Shown: positions 52,057 through 61,567 of the stretch, one piece after another
How the letters are laid out: every line of letters begins with the position of its first letter
Numbering within the stretch: the stretch's first letter is position 1
Source of the DNA: JAGDMJ01 sp963809695
GTDB lineage: Bacteria > Bacteroidota > Ignavibacteria > UBA10030 > UBA6906
Length of the DNA: 64,000 nucleotides
NCBI GenBank assembly: GCA_963809695.1
Contig: CAWEKI010000006.1
Span: forward strand, 372,001-436,000
Reading direction: 5' to 3'
Notes under the pieces: generated by a model
Databases searched by the model: none
Told to the model about the DNA's origin: nothing
Seen by the model: the letters and a program-made list of their open reading frames with translations, nothing else
Translations under genes and position numbers: made by a program

Positions 52057-53649
52057 TCATTTCGGTCCTGCAGCTCTCACTTCCGGGCTCACCGAGGACG
52101 CGAACTGCTCAAAATTCTGCTTGAATTTCTCAGCAAGCTCTTTTGCCTTTGCATCGAAGGCATGCTTGTCCGTCCAGGTATCGCGCTGGTTCATGACCTC
52201 GTTGGGAACGCCCGGGCAACTCTCCGGCACGTAGAGGCCGAAAACCGGATCCAGCACAGTCGGAACGTCCTTCAGTAAACCATTGAGTAAGGCATGGATC
52301 ATCGCCCGGGTGAAGGCGATCTTGATTCTGTTTCCCACGCCATAGGATCCACCGGTCCATCCTGTGTTCACGAGCCAGGCAGTCACCTTGTGTTCTGCGA
52401 GTCTTTTGCCCAAGAGCTGTGCATAGACCGTTGGCGGTAGCGGCATGAACGGCGCGCCAAAACAGGTGCTGAACGTTGTTTGCGGCTCGAGCACGCCTTT
52501 CTCTGTCCCGGCCACCTTTGCTGTATATCCCGACAGGAAGTGATACATAGCCTGTTCAGGAGTGAGCCTGGAGATCGGCGGCATGACGCCGAAGGCGTCG
52601 GCGGTCAGCATGATCACATTCTTGGGATGGGTCCCCATGCCGGACTGCACATGCTTGGGGATGTACCTGATGGGATACGCTGCTCGGGTGTTTTCCGTGA
52701 GGGAAGCATCATTCAGATCAATGTGGCGCGTCGCGGAATCGACGATCACATTTTCCAAAACGGTACCGAACATCCTCGTTGTCCGGTGAATGTCCGGCTC
52801 GGCGTCTGCGGAGAGACGGATCACTTTGGCGTAGCACCCCCCTTCGAAATTAAAGATCCCCGCGTCGCTCCAGCCATGCTCGTCGTCCCCGATGAGCAGC
52901 CGCTCCGCATCGGCCGAGAGCGTGGTCTTGCCGGTGCCGGAGAGGCCGAAGAAGAGCGCCACATCACCCGCTGTTCCCACGTTCGCCGCGCAGTGCATTG
53001 GGAAGACCCCCATATCCGGGAGGAGATAGTTGAGCACCGTAAAGACCGACTTCTTGATCTCCCCGGCGTAGGTCGTCCCACCGATGATGCCGATCCGTTT
53101 GGTGAAATTGAGCACGATGAACACTTCGGAGTTGGTGCCGTCCGTTTCCGGAGTCGCATGGAAGCGCGGCGAGTCAATGATCGTGAACGTCTCGGCGGCT
53201 GAATGGATGATCGGCTCTTCCGGAGGGATCAGCAGATTGCGAGCGAACAGGTTTTGCCAGGCGTGGTCCGTGATGATTCGGACAGGGATCCGGTAGCGCG
53301 GGTCCGCTCCACCGTAGAGGTTCTGGATGAATAGGTCTCTTCCCTGGAAAAAGGCGGTGAGCTTGGCATAGAGCGTATCGAACTTGGAGGGTTCCATTGC
53401 CCGGTTGATTTTTCCCCAGGCGATCTTCTCCTCGTTGGAGGCATCACGGACAATGAATTTGTCGTTTGGCGATCGTCCGGTATGGTGCCCCGTGTGCACG
53501 ACAAGCGGGCCAAGATGCGAGATCCATCCTTCCCTTCTCCGGACAGATTCTTCATACAAAGCGGGCGTGGTGAGATTCCAATACACGTTCCCCAGGTTAC
53601 GCAGCCCGAGTCGTTCAAGTTGTTGCATACCTGTCTCATGTCCGAGCAT
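52057..53649 (-). CDS. pckA: phosphoenolpyruvate carboxykinase (ATP)
   Basis: Converts oxaloacetate and ATP to PEP, CO2 and ADP, the start of gluconeogenesis. The 530-residue protein has the kinase loop GLSGTGKTT (235-243), GDDEHGW (254-260) and RYIPKHVQSGMG-like segments. ATP-type, as judged by length and the loop. With mdh and maeB it points to active C4-acid metabolism. It may be transcribed from the promoter-like element at 53722-53727. Confidence 0.97.
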   Translation of the reverse strand: MLGHETGMQQLERLGLRNLGNVYWNLTTPALYEESVRRREGWISHLGPLVVHTGHHTGRSPNDKFIVRDASNEEKIAWGKINRAMEPSKFDTLYAKLTAFFQGRDLFIQNLYGGADPRYRIPVRIITDHAWQNLFARNLLIPPEEPIIHSAAETFTIIDSPRFHATPETDGTNSEVFIVLNFTKRIGIIGGTTYAGEIKKSVFTVLNYLLPDMGVFPMHCAANVGTAGDVALFFGLSGTGKTTLSADAERLLIGDDEHGWSDAGIFNFEGGCYAKVIRLSADAEPDIHRTTRMFGTVLENVIVDSATRHIDLNDASLTENTRAAYPIRYIPKHVQSGMGTHPKNVIMLTADAFGVMPPISRLTPEQAMYHFLSGYTAKVAGTEKGVLEPQTTFSTCFGAPFMPLPPTVYAQLLGKRLAEHKVTAWLVNTGWTGGSYGVGNRIKIAFTRAMIHALLNGLLKDVPTVLDPVFGLYVPESCPGVPNEVMNQRDTWTDKHAFDAKAKELAEKFKQNFEQFASSVSPEVRAAGPK

Positions 53650-53719
53650 GAAACGACCTCTCGTGATTTGGGACGGAAAGGAATCCAGGGGGAAATAAGC
53701 AAAAAAAACCTGGGTTGTA

Positions 53720-53734
53720 CCAGTATAACACTGG
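53720..53734 (-). promoter_or_regulatory. possible extended -10 promoter and palindrome upstream of pckA
   Basis: Minus-strand TATACT (53727-53722) is preceded by TGT, an extended -10, and lies inside the palindrome CCAGT-N5-ACTGG (53720-53734). The -35 match is poor, so the call is tentative. Confidence 0.4.
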
Positions 53735-53770
53735 AAAAGCGGAAGAGTTCTCTGGAGGATGGAGCAGAGT

Positions 53771-53941
53771 TCAGGAGGGGCCTAGAACTTGGTGTCGACC
53801 ATTGAAGGCCCCCACGTCATCATTCACGCGTGCAATGTTCATCTTATGCCACAGCTCACTGTTGAGCTGCTTGAGGACCCAGTGTCCCTCATCGGAAAAA
53901 TAGAGGAATTTGGATGGGATGCCAGTAAGGGCATGATATGT
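53771..53941 (-). pseudogene. C-terminal remnant of an S9 prolyl-oligopeptidase-family gene
   Basis: Between dcd and pckA the minus strand reads TYHALTGIPSKFLYFSDEGH, then WVLKQLNSELWHK and 23 residues to a TGA. This is the C-terminal signature of S9 peptidases (GVPSKLLYFPDEGHWVLKP-like), including the catalytic His of DEGHW. It begins right at the dcd stop, with no start codon or upstream S9 sequence, and its last 23 residues are no longer family-like. It is a relic too short to function. The rest of 53650-53948 has only the pckA upstream signals. Confidence 0.66.
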
Positions 53942-53948
53942 TCTGCCC

Positions 53949-54494
53949 CTACGTTTTCGACTTGAAATTCTTCCACATCATCGATTCCACCGGCCTGTCC
54001 GTTCTGGCGCTGTATTTGGCGGAGGATTTTGTGCCGTAGGGGGTTCCGATGGCGCCCGAGATCTCGAAGTAGATCAGCTGGCCGATCGGCATGCCCGCAT
54101 AGACGCGGACGGGCTGTTTTACGGAGATCTCCAGCGTCCAGGTATTGCAGAACCCGATATCTCCCTTTCCCGCTGTCGCGTGGATATCGATGCCGAGGCG
54201 GCCAATGCTGCTCTTTCCTTCAAGGAACGGGACGTGGCTATGGGTCTCGGTATATTCCTCCGTGACGCCGAGATAGAAACGATGCGGGAGCAGAACCAGC
54301 CCTTCCTCAGGGATGGTGGTGTGATCCACCTCGTTGTGTTCCCGGGCGTCGAGGATCTCGTTGCGGTAGGTCGCAAGGTGCTTGCCGAGGTGAACATCGT
54401 AAGAGTTTGACCCGAGGCAATTCCGGTCGAAGGGGGAAATGACGATCGTCCCCTTCTTCATCTCTTCCAGGATTTTCGTGTCAGTGAGGATCAT
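53949..54494 (-). CDS. dcd: dCTP deaminase
   Basis: Deaminates dCTP to dUTP for thymidylate synthesis. The 181-residue product has SNSYDVHLG near residue 30, HVPFLEGKSSIGRLGIDIHA and the catalytic Glu in WTLEISV. The C-terminal extension (KYSARTDRPVESMMWK) is longer than some homologues; it remains unclear whether the enzyme is mono- or bifunctional (dUTP-forming only or also dUTPase). It is the last gene of the minus-strand run from mreB, 58 bp after the decarboxylase. Confidence 0.94.
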   Translation of the reverse strand: MILTDTKILEEMKKGTIVISPFDRNCLGSNSYDVHLGKHLATYRNEILDAREHNEVDHTTIPEEGLVLLPHRFYLGVTEEYTETHSHVPFLEGKSSIGRLGIDIHATAGKGDIGFCNTWTLEISVKQPVRVYAGMPIGQLIYFEISGAIGTPYGTKSSAKYSARTDRPVESMMWKNFKSKT

Positions 54495-54552
54495 GGGGTC
54501 TGCTGTTCCCGTTAGTTCGTTCGCTGTTCGAAGAGCTGATAATGGACCATGA

Positions 54553-55968
54553 TTATGTCCGTGCCATCCGTTGTATCATCTCCCACCCCTCCCGCACATG
54601 CCGCTCTTCCACGTTCGTCTGCGCGATGACGAAGCGGAGCGCAAGGTGCCCGTTCAGCTTCGTGTGTGTCAGAAAGATCTTCCCGGTCGCGTTCAGCCGC
54701 TGCATGAGCTCGTCGTTCAGCCGGTTGAGCTCGTCTTCGTCCGTGATGTGAAGCGGCCTGTACCGGAAGCAGATCGTGTTCAACGGTGCGGGAGCCAGGA
54801 TCTCGAAGTCCCCTGCTGCCTTGATCTTCCGGACAAGTTCCTGTGTGAGTTCGAGGTGACGCCGGACCTTTTCCTGGATGCCGGCGACACCGAAGCTACG
54901 AAGTACAAACCAGAGCTTCAACGCGCGAAAACGCCGGCCCATCTGAATACCCCAGTCGCGATAGTTGTTCACCCGATCCCCCTCGGGAGTCCTGAGATAT
55001 TCCGGCAGGATCTCGAACGTACGGACGAGAGCTCCGGGGTCCTTGACGAAATATGCGGAGCAGTCGAAGTTCGTGAACATCCATTTATGGGGGTTAAACA
55101 CGAACGTATCGACCGCTTCGATGCCGTCGATCATCCATCGAAACTCCGGCAGCACAAGAGCCGTTCCCGCCAGGGCCGCATCGACATGGAGCCAGATCCC
55201 ATGGTCGAGGCAGATGGTCCCAATGGCCCGGAGCGGGTCGATGGCCGTCGAGCCGGTCGTGCCTATCGCCGCAATGACGCACAGGGGAGCTTGGCCGGCA
55301 TCGATGTCCACGCGGATTGCCTCCTCCAGCGCCTCCGGTACCATAGCGTACCTGGCGTCGACCGGGATCTTGTGCAATTGGTCCCTGCCGATCCCCGAGA
55401 CCTTGACCGCTTTCTCGATCGATGAATGGGCCTCGGTCGAGCAATACACGGTGAAACGGTGTCCGGTGGCCTCGAAGCCATGGCGGTTGATGTCGTAGCC
55501 CGACTTTGCCTCGCGCGCGGTCAGGATGGAGCAGAGCGTGGCCGTGGATGCGGTGTCCTGGATGACACCTGTGAAGCCGACGGGGAGTCCGATCATTTCA
55601 CGGAGCCATTCCATCATGCGTTCTTCCAGCTCCGTTGCGGCAGGAGAGGTCGCCCAACTCATACACTGAGCCCCGAGCGTCGCAGTCAGCATCTCTGCAA
55701 GGATCGATGGCTCACTGGTGTTGGCCGGGAAATAGCCAAAGAACGAGGGATGTTGCCAGTGCGTCATCCCGGGGACAATAATGTTGCGGAAATCCTCAAA
55801 CATCGCCGCAAAAGTTTCCCCCCGGAGCGGTGGATGCTCCTGAAGCTGACGGACGATCTCCCCCGGCTTTGTGGCCGGCTTCACAGGGTGCGACTCGACA
55901 TGCTCCAGGTAGTCGGCCATCCAATCGACGAGTTCATGAGCATGTCTGCGAAATTCATCATTCCTCAT
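54553..55968 (-). CDS. PLP-dependent group II decarboxylase (aromatic-L-amino-acid decarboxylase-like)
   Basis: A 471-residue fold-I PLP enzyme of the DDC/TDC/GadA class: LHVDAALAGTALVLPE and the Schiff-base Lys in FNPHKWMFTNFD near residue 300. It decarboxylates an aromatic amino acid or related acid; substrate specificity needs biochemical data. Its ATG overlaps the LonC stop (ATGA). The pairing with a protease is unusual. Confidence 0.9.
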   Translation of the reverse strand: MRNDEFRRHAHELVDWMADYLEHVESHPVKPATKPGEIVRQLQEHPPLRGETFAAMFEDFRNIIVPGMTHWQHPSFFGYFPANTSEPSILAEMLTATLGAQCMSWATSPAATELEERMMEWLREMIGLPVGFTGVIQDTASTATLCSILTAREAKSGYDINRHGFEATGHRFTVYCSTEAHSSIEKAVKVSGIGRDQLHKIPVDARYAMVPEALEEAIRVDIDAGQAPLCVIAAIGTTGSTAIDPLRAIGTICLDHGIWLHVDAALAGTALVLPEFRWMIDGIEAVDTFVFNPHKWMFTNFDCSAYFVKDPGALVRTFEILPEYLRTPEGDRVNNYRDWGIQMGRRFRALKLWFVLRSFGVAGIQEKVRRHLELTQELVRKIKAAGDFEILAPAPLNTICFRYRPLHITDEDELNRLNDELMQRLNATGKIFLTHTKLNGHLALRFVIAQTNVEERHVREGWEMIQRMART

Positions 55969-58409
55969 TCTTCGAACTTCTTCCTTTTCTTTGCAAACTC
56001 GGCAAGCTTCCGGTCCACCAGGTCATTGAGGCTCCCCGGCGTGAACCTGCCGGATTTCAGGCGCGCGCCTGCTGGCTTGCCGGTGAGCAGCTCGACCCCT
56101 TCGTCGATCGTGTGGATGGCATAAATGTGGAACTTGCCTTCCTTGACCGCGTCTACGACATCATGCCGCAGCATCAGCTCGGTCACATTCTGATGGGGAA
56201 TGATGACGCCCTGTTTCCCGGAAAGTCCCCGTGCCTTGCAGACGTCGAAAAACCCCTCCACTTTCAAATTGACTCCGCCGATCGGCTGGATCTCGCCATG
56301 CTGGTTCACCGACCCGGTCACGGCAATATCCTGCCGGAGCGGGATGCCGGACAGGCTGGAGAGGATGGCATATACTTCCGTCGACGAGGCGCTGTCCCCG
56401 TCGACGCCGCCGTACGATTGCTCGAACGTGACGGTCGCGCTGAGCACCAGGGGCTTGGTCTGTGCGAATTTCCCGAGCAGGTATCCTCCAAGGATGAGAA
56501 CACCCTTGTTGTGCGTGGGGCCGCTCATCGCCGCCTCGCGCTCGATGTTGACGATCCCTGCCCTGCCCATGCCGGTCTTCGCCGTGATGCGTGAGGGCCG
56601 GCCAAATTCGAACTCGCCAAGCTGATAGACCGACAGTCCGTTCACCTGTCCCACCACGGTGCCACCGGTGTCGATGAGGATCGAGCCGTTGGCGATCATC
56701 TCCTGCATTTTTTCTTCCACCATGCGCACCCGCTCGATCCGTTCATCGATCGCCTTGCGCACATGTTCGCCGCTCACCTCTTCGATCCCGGCCTTCCCCG
56801 CCCAGAAGCTGGCTTCGCGGAGCACGTCGGCGAGAACGCTGAAACGCGTCGAGAGTTTGTCCTGTCGTCCTGCAAGGCGGGCGCCATACTCGACCACCTC
56901 CACCACGCCCGTTACATCGAACGGCCGTAGCGACTCCATCTCGCAAAGGGTCCTGACGAAAGAGACGTAGCTGTCGATCGCCTTCTCGACATTGGGCATT
57001 TCCACATCGAAGTCGGCGCGGACCTTGAAGATCTTCTTGAAATCATCGTCCAGGCCGTACACCATGTGGTAGATGTACGAATCGCCGATCATAATGACCT
57101 TGACGTTCAGGTCAATCGGCTCCGGCTTCAGCGCGGAGCTTGCGCCGAGAAGACCCGATTCGATGGGCTGAATCTCGATTTGCATATTGCGCAGAACGCG
57201 CTTGAGCATCGTCCAGACGCCCGGCTCGCTGAGCGCGTCAAGCGCGTCGAGCACGAGGTAGCCGCCGTTGGCCTTGACGAGGGATCCGGCCTTGATGTGG
57301 AGGAAGTCAGAGCGCCAGATGCCGTTGCGGTCGACCGAGCGCTCGATGGTGCCAAAGAGGTTCTTGAAACGGGGATTGGTCTCAATAATGAGAGGAACGC
57401 CCTTGGTCCCTCCATTGTCGACCACCACATTGACCTGGAATTCAATGAAGGTGTCTTCCTCCTTTGGCAGCTGGAGGCCGAGAACCGAGGTCTGCGGCTC
57501 ATCTTTCTGGTGGAACCGCGGCAGATTCTCCAGGATGTCCTTCTTGACGGCAAGCAGGAACTCCCGGACGGGGTCAGAACTGTACCTGGTCTGGATGTCC
57601 ACGAGCAGTTCCTCCACCAGGGGTACAACGATCCGGTGATTCAGGTCGTCGATGGATTTCTTCGCCTTGCGCTCGATGTTGCGCATCTCCCGCATGATGA
57701 TGTCCATCTGCGCTTCGAGCTCGGCCTGTTGTGCCGTGAGCTTGGTCATCTGTTCCCGGCTGATCTCCCCGGCATCTGCCCTGGCCATCAGGTTCTCCAT
57801 GCCCACGGGGCTGCCGTCCATGACAAATGCGATCTCCGGGCGGGCACTTGCGCTTCCCTGCACCTGGACCACCTCGAAGCCTTTCTCTTTTACCTTTTTC
57901 TCAAAGTCCTTGAGGATGGTGCGTTGCCGGTCCTGGAAATGTTCCAGAAGGCTTTTGCGCTGCTCGATGTAGCGCCTGCTCTCAAAGACGGCGGGGATAC
58001 CCTTCTGTAGTTCATTGAGGAACGTCTCCATGTCCTTCTTGAATGCAATTCCCTGTCCGGCGGGCAGGCTGATCATGGAGGGGGAATCGGGATCCCGGAA
58101 GTTGTAGACGTAACATTTGTCCAGGAGCGTTGCCGGTCGTGCGGCATACTCGCGGAGCATGCGGGTAATTGCGGTGGTCCGTCCGGTCCCGGGCTGGCCG
58201 GTGGCGAAGATGTTGTACCCCTCGTGCTTCATTTCCAATCCCACCTTCAGAGCCCGCAGTGCTCGGTCCTGCCCGATAATCTCGTCCAACGGCTCGACGC
58301 TCTCCATACTGCTGATTCCGAGCTGCGAAGGCTTACAGGTCCAGCGGAGCGCATCGGCAGCGACTTCGGCGGGGTGATGTGTGCGTCGTGTACCTTTTCG
58401 TCGTTTCAT
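55965..58409 (-). CDS. Lon-like protease with degenerate ATPase motifs (LonC type)
   Basis: An 814-residue protein. The AAA Walker A reads GQPGTGRT (71-78) with Arg replacing Lys, and Walker B reads YLVLDALDAL (384-393) without the Glu; a long coiled insertion (about 145-260) splits the AAA domain. The peptidase dyad is intact: Ser673 in DGDSASS and Lys716 in GGVNLKVEGF. This fits the LonC family, which degrades unfolded proteins without ATP. ATG 58409 lacks a clear ribosome site. The 80-bp spacer to rodA holds no gene. Confidence 0.88.
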   Translation of the reverse strand: MKRRKGTRRTHHPAEVAADALRWTCKPSQLGISSMESVEPLDEIIGQDRALRALKVGLEMKHEGYNIFATGQPGTGRTTAITRMLREYAARPATLLDKCYVYNFRDPDSPSMISLPAGQGIAFKKDMETFLNELQKGIPAVFESRRYIEQRKSLLEHFQDRQRTILKDFEKKVKEKGFEVVQVQGSASARPEIAFVMDGSPVGMENLMARADAGEISREQMTKLTAQQAELEAQMDIIMREMRNIERKAKKSIDDLNHRIVVPLVEELLVDIQTRYSSDPVREFLLAVKKDILENLPRFHQKDEPQTSVLGLQLPKEEDTFIEFQVNVVVDNGGTKGVPLIIETNPRFKNLFGTIERSVDRNGIWRSDFLHIKAGSLVKANGGYLVLDALDALSEPGVWTMLKRVLRNMQIEIQPIESGLLGASSALKPEPIDLNVKVIMIGDSYIYHMVYGLDDDFKKIFKVRADFDVEMPNVEKAIDSYVSFVRTLCEMESLRPFDVTGVVEVVEYGARLAGRQDKLSTRFSVLADVLREASFWAGKAGIEEVSGEHVRKAIDERIERVRMVEEKMQEMIANGSILIDTGGTVVGQVNGLSVYQLGEFEFGRPSRITAKTGMGRAGIVNIEREAAMSGPTHNKGVLILGGYLLGKFAQTKPLVLSATVTFEQSYGGVDGDSASSTEVYAILSSLSGIPLRQDIAVTGSVNQHGEIQPIGGVNLKVEGFFDVCKARGLSGKQGVIIPHQNVTELMLRHDVVDAVKEGKFHIYAIHTIDEGVELLTGKPAGARLKSGRFTPGSLNDLVDRKLAEFAKKRKKFEE

Positions 58410-58489
58410 GAGTGATCAGGGAGGTGGTTAATGACAAGGAATGAACGGATGCGTTGCAGGTCTGACTTGCGTCCGACCAGCACGGTGTA

Positions 58490-59707
58490 CTAGTATTCTT
58501 TCCTGTGAGCATACAAATTCATCAGGATTCCCACCATGGACATATTGGCCAGAAGGGCGGAGCCCCCGTAGCTGAGGAAGGGAAGAGGAACCCCGATTAC
58601 GGGCAGCAGCCCGAGCGACATGCCGACATTAAGGAACATGTGCGTTGCGAAGACGCCGGTGATGCCAATGGCGGCGAAGCTGCCGTATTTGTTCTTGACA
58701 GTCGAGGCCAGCGAGATCCCCCTGGCCAGCAGTCCCAGGGATAGCAGGAGCACGGTGGCGGAGCCGACAAATCCGAACTCCTCCCCCGGCACGCAGAAGA
58801 TGAAATCGGTCCACTGTTCCGGAATAAAATTCAGCTGGGTCTGGGTTCCGTGCAGATATCCCTTGCCGAAGAGCCCTCCTGACCCGATTGCCACCTTGGA
58901 CTGCAGGATGTTATACCCTGCCCCCAGCGGATCCGCATTCGGGTCCAGGAACGTGGCAATGCGTTTCTGCTGGTACGGCTTCAGGCCGTCATAGATGAAC
59001 TGTACGGAAATGCCCACGAGGACAGTGGTCGAGAAGACGATGGCGGCAACGATCCGGTGTTCCTTGGTGAGGTAGAGCAACACACCCAGGACGCAAACGG
59101 CCACGAGGAACGCCGTGGTGCCGAACAATGCGGCAACCGCGGCGATGATCGGAGAGATCACGGCGAGCAGCGTGAACCTGGATGCGCCTCCCCAGTACAG
59201 TAGCGGGAAGAACATCCCCATATAAATGAAGGCCGTTCCCGTATCAGGCTGGAGCATAATAAGCGCCACCGGAAGCAACACGATCCCGGCGGCAGTGGCC
59301 AGGTCTTTGAACCTCCGCAGCGATACATCGGAACGGGAGAGATACTGGGCAAGGGCGAGCACCGTGGTGATCTTCGTGAACTCGGACGGCTGCAGGCGGA
59401 ATGCTCCCAGGCTGAACCAGCTCGTGGAGCCGGAGACCGTTTTTCCCATGATAAGCACTGCAAGCAGCATCCCCACCGAAAGGAAATAGGAGGGGTAGGA
59501 GATGAACTGCAGGAGCCGGAATGGGATCAGCGTGATGATGCCGAAAACCAGCGTGCCGCCGATCACCCAGAGGATCTGTTTCTGGAAGATCTCCGAGGCG
59601 CGGGCATCGTACGTGGCGCTGTAGACCGACACGATGCCGATGAATACCAGAGCGAAGGTGATCGCGGCGGTCTTGAAGTCAAAATATTCTTTGAGTGCTG
59701 AGGTCAT
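58490..59707 (-). CDS. rodA: peptidoglycan glycosyltransferase RodA
   Basis: The 405-residue SEDS protein polymerises lipid II in the elongasome with PBP2. It has about ten helices and the SEDS signatures GLSW-like AFRLQPSEFTKI, MLQPDTGTAFIYMG and SLGLLPVIGVPLPFLSYGGS. It starts 6 bp after mrdA, the normal partner order. The stop is a plain TAG. Confidence 0.96.
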   Translation of the reverse strand: MTSALKEYFDFKTAAITFALVFIGIVSVYSATYDARASEIFQKQILWVIGGTLVFGIITLIPFRLLQFISYPSYFLSVGMLLAVLIMGKTVSGSTSWFSLGAFRLQPSEFTKITTVLALAQYLSRSDVSLRRFKDLATAAGIVLLPVALIMLQPDTGTAFIYMGMFFPLLYWGGASRFTLLAVISPIIAAVAALFGTTAFLVAVCVLGVLLYLTKEHRIVAAIVFSTTVLVGISVQFIYDGLKPYQQKRIATFLDPNADPLGAGYNILQSKVAIGSGGLFGKGYLHGTQTQLNFIPEQWTDFIFCVPGEEFGFVGSATVLLLSLGLLARGISLASTVKNKYGSFAAIGITGVFATHMFLNVGMSLGLLPVIGVPLPFLSYGGSALLANMSMVGILMNLYAHRKEY

Positions 59708-59713
59708 GGAACA

Positions 59714-61567
59714 TCAGTTTCTTGACGCATGGACCGGCGGTTTCGGCGCCGGGGTCACTGTGGGTTGCGAGGCAATCTTCGGCTGGGGCGCCCGATCGTT
59801 CCGGATGAGCCGCCCGTACAGATATTGCTCGATACACTGGCCGGCGATTGGCGCGGCGAACGATCCGCCGTAGCCCGCATTTTCCACCAGCACGGCAATG
59901 GCAATCCGCGGATGGTCGAACGGCGCGAAGCCGATGAACCAGGCATGATCCTTCCCGTGGGGGTTCTGCGCCGTGCCGGTCTTTCCGGCGACCTCAACGT
60001 CTTTGACCTTGGCCAGGCCTCCTGTGCCTCCCGGTTCCATGACGGCTCTGCGCATCCCTTCACGCACGACATTCCAGGAGGCCTGTGAGATCGGAACCGT
60101 CCGCGAGCGGTACCTCAGCGTATCGATGGCGTTTCTGTCCTTGTCCACGCATGTGTATACCGTGTGCGGCTGATAGTAGTGTCCCTCATTGGCAAGCATC
60201 ATAGCGTAGATCGCCATCTGCAGGGGCGTTACTCCCAGTTCGCCCTGGCCGATGCCGAGGCTGGGGAGGAATCCCCTGGTCCACCCGTGAGGACCGTATC
60301 GCCTGTTCATGAATTCCGTCGAAGGGAGCAGGCCGGGGTTCTCCTCGAGAATGTCGATGCCGGTAAGCTGCCCGAAGCCGAACTGCTGCGCCATGTTCGA
60401 CCAGTTGTCAAGTCCCACCTTCAGCATGAGCTGATAGAAATAGACATTGCACGAATGCTGGATCGCATCGACCATGTCCACCGAACCGTGCACGTGAAGA
60501 TCATGGAAGACTTTGTTCCCGAGGCGGAAGGAGCCGCCGCAAGTGATGCGCCAGGTCGGGGGCACGATATGGTTTTCCAGCGCCGCCAGGGCAAGGATCA
60601 TCTTGAACGTCGATCCCGGGGGAAAGCGGGAGAGCGTTGCCCGGTTGTAGAGCGGGTGCGATTCGTCGGTGTTCAACGAGCGCCAGAGCTCGGAGGAAAT
60701 CACGCCGCTGAACAGGTTCAGGTCATAATCCGGCTTGCTCACCAGCGCGATGATGCCGCCGTCCGCCGGATCGATGGCCACGATGGATCCCGAGTGGTTG
60801 ACCATTAGCGACTCGGCGAGGACCTGGACGCCGAAGTCCATGCTCAGATTCAGGTCGCTCCCGGCGATCGACGGGATGTCGTTCTTGCCGTTGTCGAAGC
60901 TGCCGATGACCTGGCCGCGAACGTTCACGGTGCTGAACTCCGCGCCCTTCTGTCCGCGGAGGACCTTTTCGTACTGTGCCTCGAGCCCGGAAGAGCCGAT
61001 GACGTCCCCCTGGACGTATTCGTCCGACATCGTTCGCAGCTGATTCTCGGAGATCTCCTTGGCATAGCCCAGGATATGGGAGGCATTCGCTTTTGTTGTA
61101 TAGAACCGCTTGGACTCGATCTGGTAGTCCACGCCCGGCAGGCGGTCCCGGTTTTCCTCGATCGCCGAGAGCGTCTTAAAGTCGATGTCGCGCTTGATCT
61201 TTACCGGGGCAAAGCGAGAGTATGCTTCGCCTTTCTTCAGCCGGTCGCGGATGAATTCGGGATCCAGAGAAAGGAGCGTGGAAAGATAACCGATGTTGCG
61301 CTTGTCGAATTCGAACGGCATGACGGTCACCGTGAATGCAGGGCGGTTATCCACCACCAGCTTGCCGTTCCGGTCGTACATGTAGCCCCGCACCGGCTCC
61401 TTCGGGATGGTCCGGATGCTGTTTTCCTCCGATTTTTTCCCGTACTCTTCCCGGTAAATGAGCTGGAGCTGATACAGGCGGCCGATGAACAGCATAAACA
61501 TCAGGCCGATCACCACGTACATCGTTCGCCGCTTCGAGTAGATCTGTATGTCGTCTTGCAGAGTCAT
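59714..61567 (-). CDS. mrdA: penicillin-binding protein 2
   Basis: The elongasome transpeptidase. The 617-residue product has one N-terminal helix (about 17-35), the dimerisation segment, and the active-site motifs STFK (319-322), SCN (372-374) and KTGT (529-532). ATG 61567 overlaps the mreD stop (ATGA); an upstream frame of 35 residues lies inside mreD. The C-terminal tail is Pro/Lys-rich. Partner of RodA, encoded next. Confidence 0.96.
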   Translation of the reverse strand: MTLQDDIQIYSKRRTMYVVIGLMFMLFIGRLYQLQLIYREEYGKKSEENSIRTIPKEPVRGYMYDRNGKLVVDNRPAFTVTVMPFEFDKRNIGYLSTLLSLDPEFIRDRLKKGEAYSRFAPVKIKRDIDFKTLSAIEENRDRLPGVDYQIESKRFYTTKANASHILGYAKEISENQLRTMSDEYVQGDVIGSSGLEAQYEKVLRGQKGAEFSTVNVRGQVIGSFDNGKNDIPSIAGSDLNLSMDFGVQVLAESLMVNHSGSIVAIDPADGGIIALVSKPDYDLNLFSGVISSELWRSLNTDESHPLYNRATLSRFPPGSTFKMILALAALENHIVPPTWRITCGGSFRLGNKVFHDLHVHGSVDMVDAIQHSCNVYFYQLMLKVGLDNWSNMAQQFGFGQLTGIDILEENPGLLPSTEFMNRRYGPHGWTRGFLPSLGIGQGELGVTPLQMAIYAMMLANEGHYYQPHTVYTCVDKDRNAIDTLRYRSRTVPISQASWNVVREGMRRAVMEPGGTGGLAKVKDVEVAGKTGTAQNPHGKDHAWFIGFAPFDHPRIAIAVLVENAGYGGSFAAPIAGQCIEQYLYGRLIRNDRAPQPKIASQPTVTPAPKPPVHASRN

